Assembly (NCBI GenBank): GCA_002751075.1
Contig: NAOQ01000194.1
Coordinates: 1-42,110 of the forward strand
DNA: 42,110 bases
Reading direction: 5' to 3'
Source: Ichthyophonus hoferi
Lineage: Eukaryota; Opisthokonta; Ichthyosporea; Ichthyophonida; Ichthyophonidae
Shown here: one piece after another, positions 1 through 13,371 of the stretch
Position numbering within the stretch: position 1 is the first letter of the stretch
How the letters are laid out: each line of letters starts with the position of its first letter
Program-made: the position numbers and the translations under genes
Notes under the pieces: model-generated
What the model was told of the DNA's origin: nothing
What the model saw: only the letters and a program-made list of their open reading frames with translations
Database searches by the model: none

Positions 1-77
1 TATGTTATGTTATGTTATGTTATGTTATGTTATGTTATGTTATGTTATGTTATGTTATGTTATGTTATGTTATGTTA
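1..77. repeat. (TATGT)n microsatellite
   Basis: About 15 perfect tandem copies of the pentamer TATGT, passing into a short (TA)n run up to base 87. It lies in an intron of the HAD phosphatase gene, directly after the donor of that gene's third exon on the minus strand, and is cut by the window edge. Confidence 0.97.
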
Positions 78-92
78 TATATATATACCAAC

Positions 93-1325
93 CTGCTTCA
101 ACGCCACGGCCTTTGAGGTACCTGCAGGTACTAGCTCTAACATGGTTGGAATGGCAATTGTAAACACTGCTTTACTCTTATCAAACACACTCTCTAAGTC
201 CTCCTTGACCAATGGCACCTTCTCTACGTCAGTCAGCACAATGATTTTATGGACACTCCATTGGCCGGCCTCTAATTCGGCTTCTAGATTGGGTAGAATT
301 AGAGGCGTGGGTTCCTGTGGATTGAAATACAGAAAAAATGATTGAAAGGTTATTATAAAAAAAAATGTTTGCTTAAAACAAAGAATTGCCCAACCCAAGG
401 GAAGTTGATAATTATATTCAAAATTAGACATATAGACATTGAGATATATACCTCTATGTCTTCATGTATGTATATATGATAGTTAGTATGTTGGTATAAG
501 GTATAAGGTACAGTATATAATATGTAAAGCATAAAGTACAAAGTATAATATATAGCATAGAACACACATTGTAAAACATATAATATATAAGGCACAGTAT
601 CTGTCTCTATATCAATATAGGTATACCTACATGATAGTCCTCTATGACGCTAGTAATCCTATTCTCCTCTCTTGCTATCACCTTCTCCCCACAATAGAAG
701 CAACATGAATAACCCTTGTTCCAGCAGGCTCTAGCCACACTTAGTACAGTTAGAATATCCAACATTGTTTCACTCAGAACATCTCCCTTTCCATTGTAAA
801 TAATTAATCCGTTAATATTAATGCTGTAATCATGCTCATCCATCTCTAATCTTTCAAACATAGGCACTAGAGATGGCCGCATCTTTCCAGTGGCAAATAC
901 AATTGGTGTTTTCTTTTCATTGCGGAGACGGTGTAAAGCAAAGAATGTTCGCTCGCTTAGGCTGTGGTCTGGAGGGAGGTAGGGGTTATGTTGTGTTATG
1001 GTGTGTCTAGTATAGCGTGTGTATTGTAATGTGTTATAGCATATGCAGTATCATATGCGCTATAGTAAGTGTATTAGTAAGTGTATTACAGTGTGTGTTA
1101 TAGATAGTACGTTTTTTATAGTATTTGAATTATATTACATATATTATAATATGTATATTATGTATATTTATCCTGATATATTATGGTGTACATATGATGA
1201 AACAGGAAAATATACACCTGCACTCAGACCCTACCCGGCATTAAAACTGTTCCGTCCACATCAGTTGCCATTAATTGGACAGGACCTTTGGCTAGAAATG
1301 CCTCGACTTCTGGATTTGTCAACAT
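93..1325 (-). CDS. Cof-type HAD-superfamily phosphatase, partial (exons 1-3)
   Basis: A haloacid-dehalogenase-like hydrolase, by family expected to dephosphorylate sugar phosphates, nucleotides or other small metabolites with Mg2+ and an aspartyl-phosphate intermediate. Three phase-consistent exons are read on the minus strand: 1325-1235, 968-631 and 314-93, giving 217 residues. Motif I is ATDVDGTVLMPG (nucleophile and acid/base Asp, residues about 21-23). Motif II is IVFATGK (Thr). The C2-cap region holds SININGLIIYNGKGD, like the SxNGA/I stretch of Cof proteins. Motif III is LELVPAGTSKAVALK, the characteristic P-x-G-x-SK-x-x-AL block with the catalytic Lys. Motif IV (GD..ND) is missing and must lie beyond base 1, after the TATGT-filled intron; Cof proteins usually have about 270-300 residues. 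The start ATG at 1325 puts motif I at the usual distance from the N terminus. Head to head with the TFIP11 gene. The substrate cannot be told from sequence. Confidence 0.87.
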
Positions 1326-2666
1326 AATTATTATATACAATACAGTTTAATACACTAATATACAATAATACAATATAATAAAATACAATATACTATTGTT
1401 TATATGTTTATGTGTTTATATGTTTATAACAATTGTTTTCATTTATGTATAAGATCTATGTGTAGAACAATTATTGCTTGATTAATCGTTGTAGGTGATT
1501 GGTTAAGTAGATGGCGATTGTGAATTGTATTTCAATTATTATTAGCTATTTATCATTAGTATCTGTATAAGCCAATTATTATGGGGCATAAAGTTTATAT
1601 GGTGTCGGAAGGACCAATTAAACCCATTACAGTTTTAATTTCCAGTTTACCATTAAATATACGCATTGTATCTATTGCATAATGTATTTATTTATATTAC
1701 TAAAAAACTTTTTTATTATTAATATAGTTTATTATATAAATTAATATATATATATCATTTATTTATTTGATTGGTTTAGAATACTAGAGAGGAGTTAAGA
1801 TTTTAATCTGACTGAATATTCCTGAATTAACCAGAAATTTTAAAAGGAACCAGGCGCAATCATTGCCTCACAAACAAAGTAAATAGAAGATAATAGGCTT
1901 TTAACAAACGATTACAACTTGTATATATATATATATTATTTATTAGTACAGGGCTATATGCGTATATATACATATATATGTAGATATATAATTATTAGAA
2001 GTAGAGTTGGTTAGGAGAAATAACAACGCGGGCTGCAGTTTGAGCCTGGAATTTTAAAACTATACTATAATAATATAATATTGTAGGTAATAAATGGCAC
2101 AATAGTACAATAGTATATTATACGCAACACACAAACATATACATACATGCATATACATACATATATATATACATATACCTACATGTACATCTTCATATCA
2201 ACATATACATATTGTATTGTTATTAATTCACACATGCTTTAACTCATACAGAAATGTACACTACAACGTACGCCTTTTAGGTCAAGCATACATAACTATT
2301 ATTTCACAAGCGCATTATAACGTTTTCACAATACAGATTATATCACATGCACAAACATGCACTATATTATTGGTATATATCATCATACATACATTTACCT
2401 GGACTTGTTATTATTAATTTGTATATATTTTATCATTAATATTAATATATATACTATATTATAGGGAGCCATTACCTTCATACTTTATACTATTATTATA
2501 TACATATTCTACTAGTCATACATACACATCGTATTATGAATCCCTAGGTTTATCTTTACTAAGTCATAGCACATATAAACCAAATTACTAATCTACCAAT
2601 AGCCTAAGAATAATTCGCTCATACATTCCTCACAGTTTATTCTGGTGTTTTGCACCAATCAAAACC
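1326..2666. other. Intergenic region between divergent HAD and TFIP11 genes
   Basis: About 1.34 kb of AT-rich DNA between two start codons facing away from each other, so it must hold both promoters. I see (TA)n tracts near 1745, 1921 and 2160 and CATA-rich stretches at 2130-2210. No exon chain, RNA gene or convincing core promoter motif was found. Confidence 0.6.
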
Positions 2667-4006
2667 ATGGATGACGACGACACAATAGCCTTTAAAATCA
2701 CAGATTATGATCTGGATAATGAGTTTAACCCCAATAGAAAGAAGAGAAAGTTTACAAGGGACGATGCCATATATGGTGTTTGGAATGATAAAGAGGTAGG
2801 CATGTATACTTGTGTATGTGTATGTACGTATGTGTATGTTTGTATAGGTATGTGTATATGCGCTACACCACACCTTGACCTCCTCCTTACCCATATATGG
2901 TATATCTTATCGTATATAAGGGCTCAAAGTACAAAACAGAATTATCCAATTGTATGCGTGTTTTTAATATTTAGTCCATTTTTACACCTAAATATATTTG
3001 TTTTATGAATATTTTAAAACACTATTATTTTTTTTGATATAACCTTATATGGTACGCATTAAGCCTGTCTTACTGGTCCATTATCAGTTCCATCATGAAT
3101 GCCATTTACACACCAATCACTATAATTGTGATTACACCTTTAAAGATAATCAGCTAACATTATTGGATAGTAGAAAATAAATAAATAAATCTAAAGCTTC
3201 TAACATTATTAGCCACTAATTATATCTTCCAGTAATATTTTATTTTTAAATATAATTATAATGTAACACGGTATTATGTTACCCAGTCTGAGGATGAAGA
3301 GGAGGAAGGACGCGTAGGATTGGGTGGCAAGGGAGTGTCATTTGTGACATCCAATGAAAATAAGGATCAAGATGAGGAGGGGGGTCGCAGGAGACAGGGT
3401 GGGGGCTTATATATATATATATATATATATATAGCTATATATGTGTAGTATATATAGTGTATAGTATGTATGTATATAATATAGATTATTTATTATCAAT
3501 ATATAGGGTATATTATATATAGAATTGGTTTACCTGTATACTTTTATACTTACTATCCTACTATCATGCGTACATGACTAGACTATTCACCCCTATTTAC
3601 CCAATATTATCATTTGCCATACTAACCATTTTATATTCGCCAATAGGCCTGCACATATACTAACCAATTGGAATGTACAGATCAGACGTTATATCACGAG
3701 GAAAGTGATGGGGATGATAAGTACATGGGCTTGGGCGCCAATAAGAAAAAGTATTCGATAAATATATTTGTTCATATATAAGTGCATATATTTGCAACGA
3801 TTTCTGTAAGATTATTTGCTATGATGACAATATAAATATATTTTAGACCACAATAACCATGTATGGAATATCCGAATGAAAATTAAGTATTAAATATTAA
3901 AAATATGTGTATAAACGTATATATCTATATAACCATATATAATAGCAAATATGACTATAGTAAATAATTTGAGATTGACGTGTACAGATACACATACATA
4001 CATGCA

Positions 4007-4044
<38 letters not shown>

Positions 4045-7000
4045 TCGATAAACTATCAACTATTATATTGGTTATCTGCGTTTTGTTTTTTTGGACCTTT
4101 TCCCCACCTCCCTTCAGCCCAGTTATAATATTATTTTATATTATCTCATGATTATTTATAATTTATCTTTTTATAGCATAATAGTATTGTTTCCATTCAT
4201 CCTCTCTTTATATTATTTTATATATCAAACATAGAGATATAAAAGATGTATTTAAGTAATAACAAAACCATAACCTGTGTAAAACTATATATACGTTGTA
4301 GTCATCCTTGAATTTTGACATCTATTCTGTTGGTATATTTATATTTTAATAGCAATGTGTATAATCGGTACAGATGTATACATATACCCAAATTATATAA
4401 TATATATATAATATCTTACAAATGAAATCTTGAGCTAATCGTATAATCCTGTAAGCATCTCATTAGCAATCTTGCTTTAGTTATTGGCAGAAGATCTTCG
4501 CATTAAATTATACATTATTATCTTTACTAATATTGACATTGGATTGGTTTAAAGTCATTTCACTTTACATTATGACAGAATATTTTTTCTCCATTTTAAG
4601 TTTTAAACCCCCTTTTCTGGTTTTTTATTGAACAAATAGAACCTAGGCATCAATTATTTAAATAGAAATCAATTAATTTAAGATATCTATGAGTAATCTG
4701 TGATTAATTACACAAGAAAGAACTACACGTGCTTTAAAATCATCAACGCTCTAGCCCTAACAATACCTTTTGTAGTTTGACCATACATATCTCTGACAAT
4801 TAACCGATGATTTACATCCTCCCCTTTTTTCTCCTATTAAAAGCATTAGAACAGATGCACTGGGCATTGAGACCCAATCGGAATTCGGGCGAAAAGAAAA
4901 GCCTAAGCCAATGGCCAAGCCCCAAAAGGCAGATCGTGACTTTGGAGCGTGGGAGAAGCATACCAAGGGAATAGGAATGAGATTATTGGAGAAGATGGGA
5001 TACCAGAAAGGACAGGGGATTGGTCGAGAGAAAGAGGGCCGTGTTAACCCAGTAGATGCCAAATTGCGAGAGGTTAAAAAGGGGGGTCTAGGGTTTGGGG
5101 GAGACGAAAGGACACCACAGCAGAGGAGAGATGGGCCTAGAGTAGATGAAGAGGAGAAGGAGGTGGAGGTATGGTAGTGAGTTGGGGCGTGTTTTTATGT
5201 TTGTATGTGTATGTATGGTGTTGGTATTTACATTTATATGTACATTTGCGTCTATATTTGCATGTATGTATGTATATATGTATATATATATATATATATA
5301 TTTGTCTGAGTACATGCATTCGTGTATGTTTGTATGTAATGACTGCAATTCTGTGTTCTGTTTCTCGATTTACTTGGTAATATATGTACATTATTTTATG
5401 CTCTAACTGTGCATACATATATTTTAAGCATAAATATGTACATGTTATGGTGGATATATAGGATATATTGTCTATTTATCTTGCATATATAGATAGGTAG
5501 GTAGGTAGGTAAGACTGGACCATTTGTGCCTTTAAACAGTTTTAATTTCACCCTTCGCTACCTTTGTCTTTGGAAATGATGGCGATTGACATGACTCGGC
5601 CAATAGTATTGCTGATAGCCCAGATTAATCGGGAAAAATTGCGTCACGATCGCTTCTGTCCCAAGGCAGTGACGTATATTCTAGTGAACCATAACACAGC
5701 GTCCTACCCTATGTACTATATAACTATATATTGTAAATATACCACTTAATATCTCTAAACCCTCCTGTTTGGTTTATTTTTCACAGGAAATTACAGAGAA
5801 GATCAAACTGTGGAAGAAAGGTATTTCACCTGAAAGCGCTGCCGCCGCCACAGCTTTGACCCAACCAAGAAAGCCCAAAACAAACTATACTGTTGGAGGA
5901 TTGGCTCGTGTAGCTGCGGCACAGGCAACAGCCAATCAAACTAAAGTGATTGATATGACTGGCCCTACAGCCCGGGTATTGGTTGGCTACGAGCAGATAT
6001 CTGGTCATAAGAAGCCGTCAGATGGGGCGATAGAGGAAACTGTGGTGGCTGATGATAAGTCAATGCCAGAATTACAGTATAATGTTAGGTAGGTAGGGAG
6101 CCCTGATACATATAGTACATGCTATCTAGCACCCTGTCCCCTGTTATCATACTGTTATACTATCATACTACCATACTATTATATTACTGTATTTTTACAC
6201 TGTAAACACTACTATACTATCATATTATAATGCTATCACACTCCCATACTATTATACTCATGATATTCTTTCTATGAACACGTGTAGACTATGCGAGAGA
6301 TGCTGTTCTATAGTAGGAAGGGACGCTCTTTCTCACTCTCTCTTTTTCTTTTGCTCTTTCTTCTCGAGTACATCTTCTATTTTATCTACTAACCCTTATT
6401 TATTGTTTCTTATAGGTTATTAGTAGAATATGCTGAAGGTGAGATCCAATCATTGGACAGTAAATTAGCCGCCGAGAACGATGCATTGGTCGTGTTAGGA
6501 CAGGAATGCAAGAAGATTAGTGAATCAGAGGCGTTACAGCGTGAACAAGTAAATAGGTATGACCATATATGGATATATCACGCATTAGTTCACTCCTTAT
6601 ATGGGAAGATGTAGATGCATATAGTGGCAGTATATATATATATTCAAATATTAACTTTATTGTATCAATATACCTCAACTACCTTTCACTATTTATAAAC
6701 GCCAATCACATACATTCATACCTATTTGCATCTTACTGATTGGTATTTACATACACATATATATGTCTAGATTAGAACAGGTGGTAGAAATGCTAAATGA
6801 TTGCAACAAACGACGTATGGAAGGAAACCCTTTGAGTTTAGATGAATGTGTAGTGGTATTTGCACGGCTACAGACCGAATATCAACATGTATGTATATGT
6901 ATTGTTGTATATATTTTATCTATGTATGCATGCATGTATATATACTGATATGTGCATGCGTGTCTGTGTGTGTGTGTTATAATACTGTATATTTGAGATT

Positions 7001-10000
7001 AAATCGTAATATACACATTTGTATTTACTGTGTTGTTGTGTGGTGGGTATATGTATGTGTAGATGTAGATATAGATATAGATATATATGTGCAAACCTAT
7101 AGACATATAATCTAGTAATATTATAAGCCAGTTGAACCCGTGATTTCAATTTTTATGTTTGCTCACCTAGCTAATCATTGGCCACCCACTGACCACAGGA
7201 ATTTGAAGTATTTGATCTTGCATACCTGGCTGTAGCCCTGGTGTTTCCTCTGGTAAGTGATTGACTTTCATATTTAGAAGGGTATGTGGATGAATGATTA
7301 ATATATAGTTAGGACTAGAAGTATAATGCAATAGGATGAAATGACGCATTTTTATTGGTTGCAAAGTAGGCTAAGTCTATAATAAAAGCCCAATCGCACT
7401 TAATTCATCATTTAACTAATTGGTCATTAATTTATTTCTCATTGGTGTAGGTGAATGAGCACATGTTGTCATGGCAGCCATTGGTGCAACCTACGTATGG
7501 ATTGGATCTGTTTACTCTATGGAAAGACGTGCTTCAACATAACCCTCCCCCATATTCCAAGGATAGGTAAGTGAGAGTGGTTAATGATTGGTACGGTGAT
7601 TGAGACGACACCTGTTGGCCAATAGAAAGTATTTGTGTAGCCTTCTAGTCAATAGATTTTCTAAATCTGTTGTTTATATTGCGATCTTATAATTATGCAT
7701 ACAAACCAATAACGACTCAGTATTGAATTATCTCTTAACAGACAAATGGACGCGTATGAACGGCTCCTGTGGGAGATTTGGCTGCCGAAGGTTCGCATGG
7801 CACTAGGGTGGGTGGGAATTGTGGTTGGTGTATTGGGATATACTATGATACGATAGGATAAGTTGTGATAGGTTGTGATATAATATATTAGGGTAGGTTA
7901 TGACGTAGTATAATATGATTGGATGTAATATGATTTGATGTGACCTAACCTGATATAGTATAGTATAATAAGATATGATTTGATATATTGTGTTGACTAT
8001 GATTTTCATAACACTAGAGTAGCTCTGAATTATAAGCAATACCAATGCCTAGTGTATGCACTATGTGTATTATGTGACATATGATTGGAACAGTCTTGAC
8101 CCTAACCCAAGAACAGTCCAATTAATCGTTGGGTTTATTGTGATTCTGAGCTAATAGATTTAGCTATTTAAAAATATAACTATTTCTATAGGTGGATGAA
8201 GTTTTTAGATGCATCCATGTATGTTAGAGTGATTGATGCTGTTGTAATTTTAAACTAGTAATTAGGATTATTTTAATTTACTAATGACAGAGTAATTAAC
8301 CTAAGAACGTGTGTGATTCAATCCATTCTTGAGTTTTGCTCTTGATTTTTTTCGAATTATGTATTACAAATTAAATATCACCATATGTTTTCTGGATGGT
8401 ATAATTAATTAAGTAATAGCAAACCAACCATATTTCTCTTCAACTGATGCCAGGAAGTAGCATTTAATTGGTTATTAATCGCGATTTCTCTTTTTGAAAA
8501 TTCGTAATTATGCAATTAACCCCCATTCCCCCGAAAATTTCAAGTATTCACTTAAGGCACACAGAATTTTTTCCCAGCCAAGCTAATGTCCCCTCCTCCT
8601 ACTGGTTGGTTATCATTAGGTCATGGGACCCACGGGACCATTCCAAGGTGTATCCACTGATTGCTGGTTGGTCTAAAATTCTACCTGACTGGTTATTGGA
8701 TAATATAATCGATCAGCTTATCTACTCTAAGATTAGGTAAGAGGTTTGTGGGCTTTTACAATTAGAGCTTGTGTTGTCTTGGTTACATATGCAAGATGCT
8801 ATTGGGTTTCTCTCTCTCTCTTTCTTTCTTTCTTTCTCTTTCTTACTTTTTCTGTCTTTTGTACACTCTATGTACGTTCTTTTGTCCCTTATATAGAGAC
8901 TTGTCATGTTTTGATTTTATATTTTAGCAACATTTCTATTTATTTAGGACTATAAATACGTCTATACTTTAACTTTCTTGAAAATAAACCAGCAAATAAT
9001 CATTGATTAGTACCAAGGGTCAATCATATAAGCGATTGGCAACTAGGCTATTATTAGTTTTATAATAAAGTTACTAAAAAAAGATATGCAGAGGAATAAC
9101 ATCCCAATTATCAACAGAGTTGGTACTACTTATTTTTCCTTTCCTTTTTCTCATTGTTAAATTGTATCAACTATTTATATATGAAAAATTACCAAAAGAA
9201 AAAAAGAAAAAAAAATACAAAGCAAACGTATATATTTAAATATTCTTGTAATGCATTGACGGAGGTTGAGGAGACATTGGTAAATTTTAAATCTACAGAA
9301 CCCCAGACACGATTCTGAAAATTGGTTTGGGGGATTCTTAGCATGGCGAGTGGGCAGGATGGGGGGATCGTATTGATATATATATATATTGTAATTTTAC
9401 CCAGTAAATCTGTGGACATGTGGAATCCCCAGACAGATACTGTACCTATCCACCAATGGCTGCACCCCTGGATACCCTTTATGGGAACTCGTATGGACCA
9501 ATTATATCCCCTTATTCGGCACAAGGTATGTAGATAGATGTATACAGTGCTGTGTATAGGTGTATATCTATCTACTTATACACTTATACCTGTACTGAAA
9601 GTTCTGTTGTAAAGCATACTACCCTTCCCGTCCTAATAAGGCAACAAATATTGTATACCTATCATTCATAATAGCTTGATTTTTAATTTTTAATTCCGTC
9701 TTTTCACTACTGCTGATATTATTAATTTTTTCTTTTTGTGGGCTAAAACGTGCTAAATTTTTCTTTACTACTGAGCCACTAGAAATACGCTGCACCTCGT
9801 TTAGGTCGATCAGTAATTAATCGAAAAACACGGTGTATAATTACTAGTGATTATTAATAATTGTTAATGACTGTATAGGTGCTCTTTTAAAAAGGCCAGC
9901 AATTTTTATTATAACGCTTCGTCAGTGGTCCAAATTTGCGATTAATATATAAGCCAGAAAGGTTCTAGCCCTAAGAATAACGATTGGTGTCTTACTACCA

Positions 10001-13000
10001 TACTCTTATTGGACCATATGTAGATTACTGACTTTACAGTGTCACGGTTAATAGTTTGGCCTTTATAGTCTTTCAATTTTAATTTTCATTTATATATATA
10101 CATATCTTACTTGTTCTGCTCTTGGCCTGGCTTATTGATTGGTTGAACTGACCAATTGGACATGAATCCAAGTCATGTGACCGAGAGGGATACTGATTAT
10201 TGATTAATAATCATACAGCTTATGATGGCCTTACACCTATGGCAGCCAGCCGATCCATCTGCCCATGCCATCTTGTTACCATGGAAGAATGTATGCTCAC
10301 TTTATAGTTTCCATGTCTGTAACTGTGGGAAGAGATGATCATGATCATGTGCCTGCCCTAGACTATAGTTAATACATATGTGTATATACCATAACATAGC
10401 CATCCTATTATACCATATTATACTATATTATACCATATTTTACTATTTTATACTATATCATACTATTTTATACTATATCATATCATATCATATCATCTAT
10501 GTATATATACAATTCTAACCCACCTTCTGCAGGTGTTTAGCAGTACCGACATGGAAACTCTCTTAACAAGGGCTATTATGCCGAAGTTACAATTGGTGCT
10601 GCAACAACTTCAGATAAACCCTGCACAACAGCAAATGGGTATGTGTGTATGTATATATATATATGCATGTATGAATGTATACTTATAGATTTACTATATT
10701 CCAAGTGTTAGTACGTTTTGCAATACTGTTTGTCTGCATATAAATACACAGGCCTGTGTGGACATGTATATCTATTTTGCCTCTTGACATCTACCTATAC
10801 ACGCTATGACACTGGTTATAATGATATGATCATACTATTATAGTGTCTTACTGGCATTGGCCTCTTTTCACCCCTATAGAGCCCCTTCATTGGGTGTTAG
10901 CCTGGGTAGATCTAGTCCCAGCCCATTTGATGGTGCCTCTCTTTGAATCACAATTCTTCCCCAAGTGGTCTGTGGTTCTTGTTCATTGGTTGAATAGCAG
11001 CCCTAATTACGATGAGGTTACTAATTGGTGCGTATTGATATATATATGTATGTGTGGGTGTGTTTGTGTGTCAGTATATGTATGTATATAGATATGTGAA
11101 GTACATATTTTATTACTTTCTTATCTCTTTCATATATGAATACATTGAATGTTTCCTAGGCCAATCATGTGGACATATTTTTTTCTTAATACGGTCATGC
11201 ATGCCCGCGCAGCGGTACTATATCGCAGACTGTATAGAACTATTGCCATATTTACTAATATTAATCCTTAGAAAAGCTGCAAATCTATTCTAAATATCAA
11301 TTAAACATGCATTGCCTGAAAGATAATCAGAATAATTGCAAACAGAAAAATTAACTTTGTATTTTAAAATTTTAATTAACATTTCTATTGGTAGGTATCT
11401 GGGATGGAAGAAGGCCCTTCCTAGTCAGCTGACAAGTCATGGACCAATCCAAAGCCAGTTTAGATGGGCACTAGATACAATGAACCAGGCACTGGCTCAC
11501 TCTAACATGCCTATACACCTCCCGGTAAGGCAATGTATACATAGTATGGGTAGTAAAAGTAGTGGGTGTGTTCTATGTGTGATGGGTATTTTATGTAGTG
11601 TAGGTATTATGGTATTATAGGTATTAGTGTTTATACATATATACATGGGTATGTATATACGTATAAAATCTCCACGCCTAAGCGAATCATATTTTGAATT
11701 GCCTAACAGCAATCAAACTTTCGTCTATATGTGGGGTTTCTATGCATGAAATTGTTGAAAATAGCATCCTGGTATATGTGATTGGGTGCTTGGATGCGAA
11801 ATTTTCGGATTTAATACTATGATGCTATCGATTACTAATTGGTTACCCTGGAATCACATTATTGACTTTTATTATGACCAATTAAAAATAGTCGAAGACT
11901 TTGCTTTATTAAATAACCTATGGAAAAATTCTGTTAAATAAGCCAGTTCATTTTGATAGTGTAACCATCATTCATAGGTCAATTCAGACCCATTCTTATT
12001 GGTTAGTAGTCATATTGCCGGTGTACTATGTAGGGGAGAAAGTAAGGATGATTCTATCATAAGGGCCAAATTTGCGATTAAAATATAGTCAATAACCCTC
12101 TAACCAGACTATTAATTACGAAGTGGGAAGGCGTGTATGAGTCACTAGCTTTTATTACACACGTCACATTTGTATATATGCATATGCCCGCACAGACACT
12201 GACAGATATATACACATATACCTCTACATACACCTACCTATATACGTACACATACGCATACACATACATATACACTTACACATACTTATATATGCAGACG
12301 GGTGGGAAGTTAGAAAGCACCCAATACTTTGCCGATCTAGCACAACGTCAAGCCAATCAGGTTAAACTTACAGCACAAAGAGACAAGGACAGGCAATCTG
12401 ACAATGTGGCTGGACCTTCCTTCAGAGAGATACTCATGCAGTTGGTAGGTGTGCATGTTTTTATGCATTTTCCTGTATTTATACTCATATGTATATATAT
12501 ATATATATATACCTATATGCGTACACATGCACATACATATAAACATACACACACTTACATCCACACCTACACATACATATATTTCCTCTTTCTAACTGGT
12601 ATTATCCTAGGCTGCCGACCACGACATTATTTTTCAACCCAAGAAACCTGCCAGGTTTCACAATGGAAATCCACTATATTCCTTTGGCAAACTTACTGTC
12701 TACATGGAAAGGTATTTAGCCCTCTATTGTTCTCTCTATTCTTTTCTCTCTCTCATTCATAATTTAATGTATGATTCATAAAATAATTGTCCTTTTTGCT
12801 ATTTGCCAATAATTATGTGTTGCTTGTGATACTTACTTCTTTTCAATTAGCTTGTTAAAAATCATCTTATTTATGTAGAATAATTGGTACCTATATGTAC
12901 GTTTCTAAACAAATAGATCCAACTAATACGATATTTGGTTGGTTTGTATGATTCGGAATTATTTTGGGCCAGACTCGCTTTTAGTTTTATCATTTTACGA

Positions 13001-13344
13001 ATACCTATTGGTTTATTTTACCACCAACTATGCTTTTCCTTCATCCATTAGTTGAAACTGTGGCGTGGACTGGCTATTTTCTAATGTATATATACAAGTC
13101 TTTGACCTGACATTGAACCAATTCTAATAATGACACTTTCTGTTGGATTTATAAATTTTTACTAGAATAACCATTAAAAAATGACCCATACTATCCTTAT
13201 ACCAACATTTACTTTATCCCGTACTATACTTATACCAATGTATATTTACTCTATCACAGGAACGTGGTGTTCTATTTGGAGGGGTCGCAATGGCTTCCTT
13301 TGTCATTGGATGGCCTGGCGGCCAAGGCTATGGGCAAGGGTTAG
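2667..13344 (+). CDS. TFIP11: TFIP11/NTR1-type G-patch spliceosome disassembly factor
   Basis: Orthologue of tuftelin-interacting protein 11 (yeast Ntr1/Spp382), which recruits and activates the DEAH helicase DHX15/Prp43 to take apart intron-lariat spliceosomes in the nucleus. Nineteen phase-consistent exons: 2667-2795, 3287-3398, 3681-3750, 4844-5168, 5787-6088, 6416-6556, 6771-6888, 7199-7252, 7451-7566, 7742-7807, 8620-8736, 9405-9525, 10219-10290, 10533-10638, 10880-11027, 11395-11524, 12298-12444, 12611-12711, 13260-13344. Product 819 aa (human about 837). Acidic N terminus; G-patch at residues 139-184 (AWEKHTKGIGMRLLEKMGY, then GQGIG); KVIDMTG at 265-271; then the GCFC-type region from about 313, with WLLDNIIDQLI and the Trp-rich WNPQTDTVPIHQWLHPW block near 523, and LNSSPNYDEVTNWYLGWK further on; C-terminal FGKLTVYMER...VVFYLEG. 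All introns are GT-AG. A consensus branch point TACTAAC lies at 3658-3664, before exon 3. An AATAAA signal follows the stop. Exon 3/4 borders rest on frame and phase and are the least certain. Confidence 0.95.
3409..3433. repeat. (TA)n microsatellite
   Basis: Uninterrupted TA dinucleotide run in TFIP11 intron 2, beginning about 10 nt after the donor of exon 2. Confidence 0.95.
3991..4036. repeat. (CATA)n microsatellite
   Basis: About 11 copies of CATA/ACAT with one interruption, in TFIP11 intron 3. Confidence 0.95.
5255..5301. repeat. (TATG)n to (TA)n microsatellite
   Basis: TATG repeats passing into a TA run in TFIP11 intron 4, downstream of a UG-rich stretch that starts at the donor. Confidence 0.9.
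6144..6256. repeat. Degenerate (TACTA/ATCAT) tandem repeat
   Basis: About 110 bp of pentamer-based low-complexity DNA (units such as TACTA, TATCA, CCATA) filling the first half of TFIP11 intron 5. Confidence 0.85.
7839..7990. repeat. Degenerate GATAT/GGATA-type tandem repeat
   Basis: About 150 bp of TGATATA, GGATAGG and AGTATA units in TFIP11 intron 10. Same pentamer-like periodicity as other intronic repeats in the window but purine-rich on the plus strand. Confidence 0.75.
8812..8843. repeat. Polypyrimidine (TC)n/(TTTC)n tract
   Basis: CTCTCTCTCT followed by TTTC repeats, within TFIP11 intron 11. It is over 500 nt from the acceptor, so it is not the acceptor's own pyrimidine tract. Confidence 0.85.
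9928..9951. repeat. Dispersed repeat, copy A (TFIP11 intron 12)
   Basis: Contains CCAAATTTGCGATTAA followed by ATATA. The same core recurs at 12064-12086 in intron 16. Similarity fades over the next 30 bp (a CTAGCCCTAAGAATA-like stretch here, a CTCTAACCAGACTATTA stretch there). Possibly ends of a short non-autonomous element. Confidence 0.55.
10402..10497. repeat. Minisatellite of TATACCATAT/TATACTATAT units
   Basis: About 95 bp of 10-bp-like units in TFIP11 intron 13, decaying at the right end into perfect ATATC pentamers. Confidence 0.9.
12064..12086. repeat. Dispersed repeat, copy B (TFIP11 intron 16)
   Basis: Second copy of the CCAAATTTGCGATTAA core described at 9928-9951, in the same orientation. 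Confidence 0.55.
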
Positions 13345-13365
13345 GAATAATAGCTGTGATATAAC

Positions 13366-13371
13366 AATAAA
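13366..13371 (+). terminator. Poly(A) signal AATAAA of TFIP11
   Basis: Canonical AATAAA 22 nt after the TFIP11 stop codon, on the coding strand and followed by a (TA)n run. The short distance would give a very short 3' UTR. Confidence 0.5.

Noticed and set aside
353-595. Open frame rich in Tyr, Ile and Leu on the minus strand
   Set aside because: It comes from a degenerate TATAAGGTA-type repeat inside an HAD gene intron; no splice context or protein-like composition.
5088-5418. Several overlapping open frames on both strands
   Set aside because: Shadows of TFIP11 exon 4 and of the TATG/TA microsatellite in intron 4.
12337-12564. Minus-strand 75-codon frame
   Set aside because: Antisense of TFIP11 exon 17 and its repeat-rich intron.
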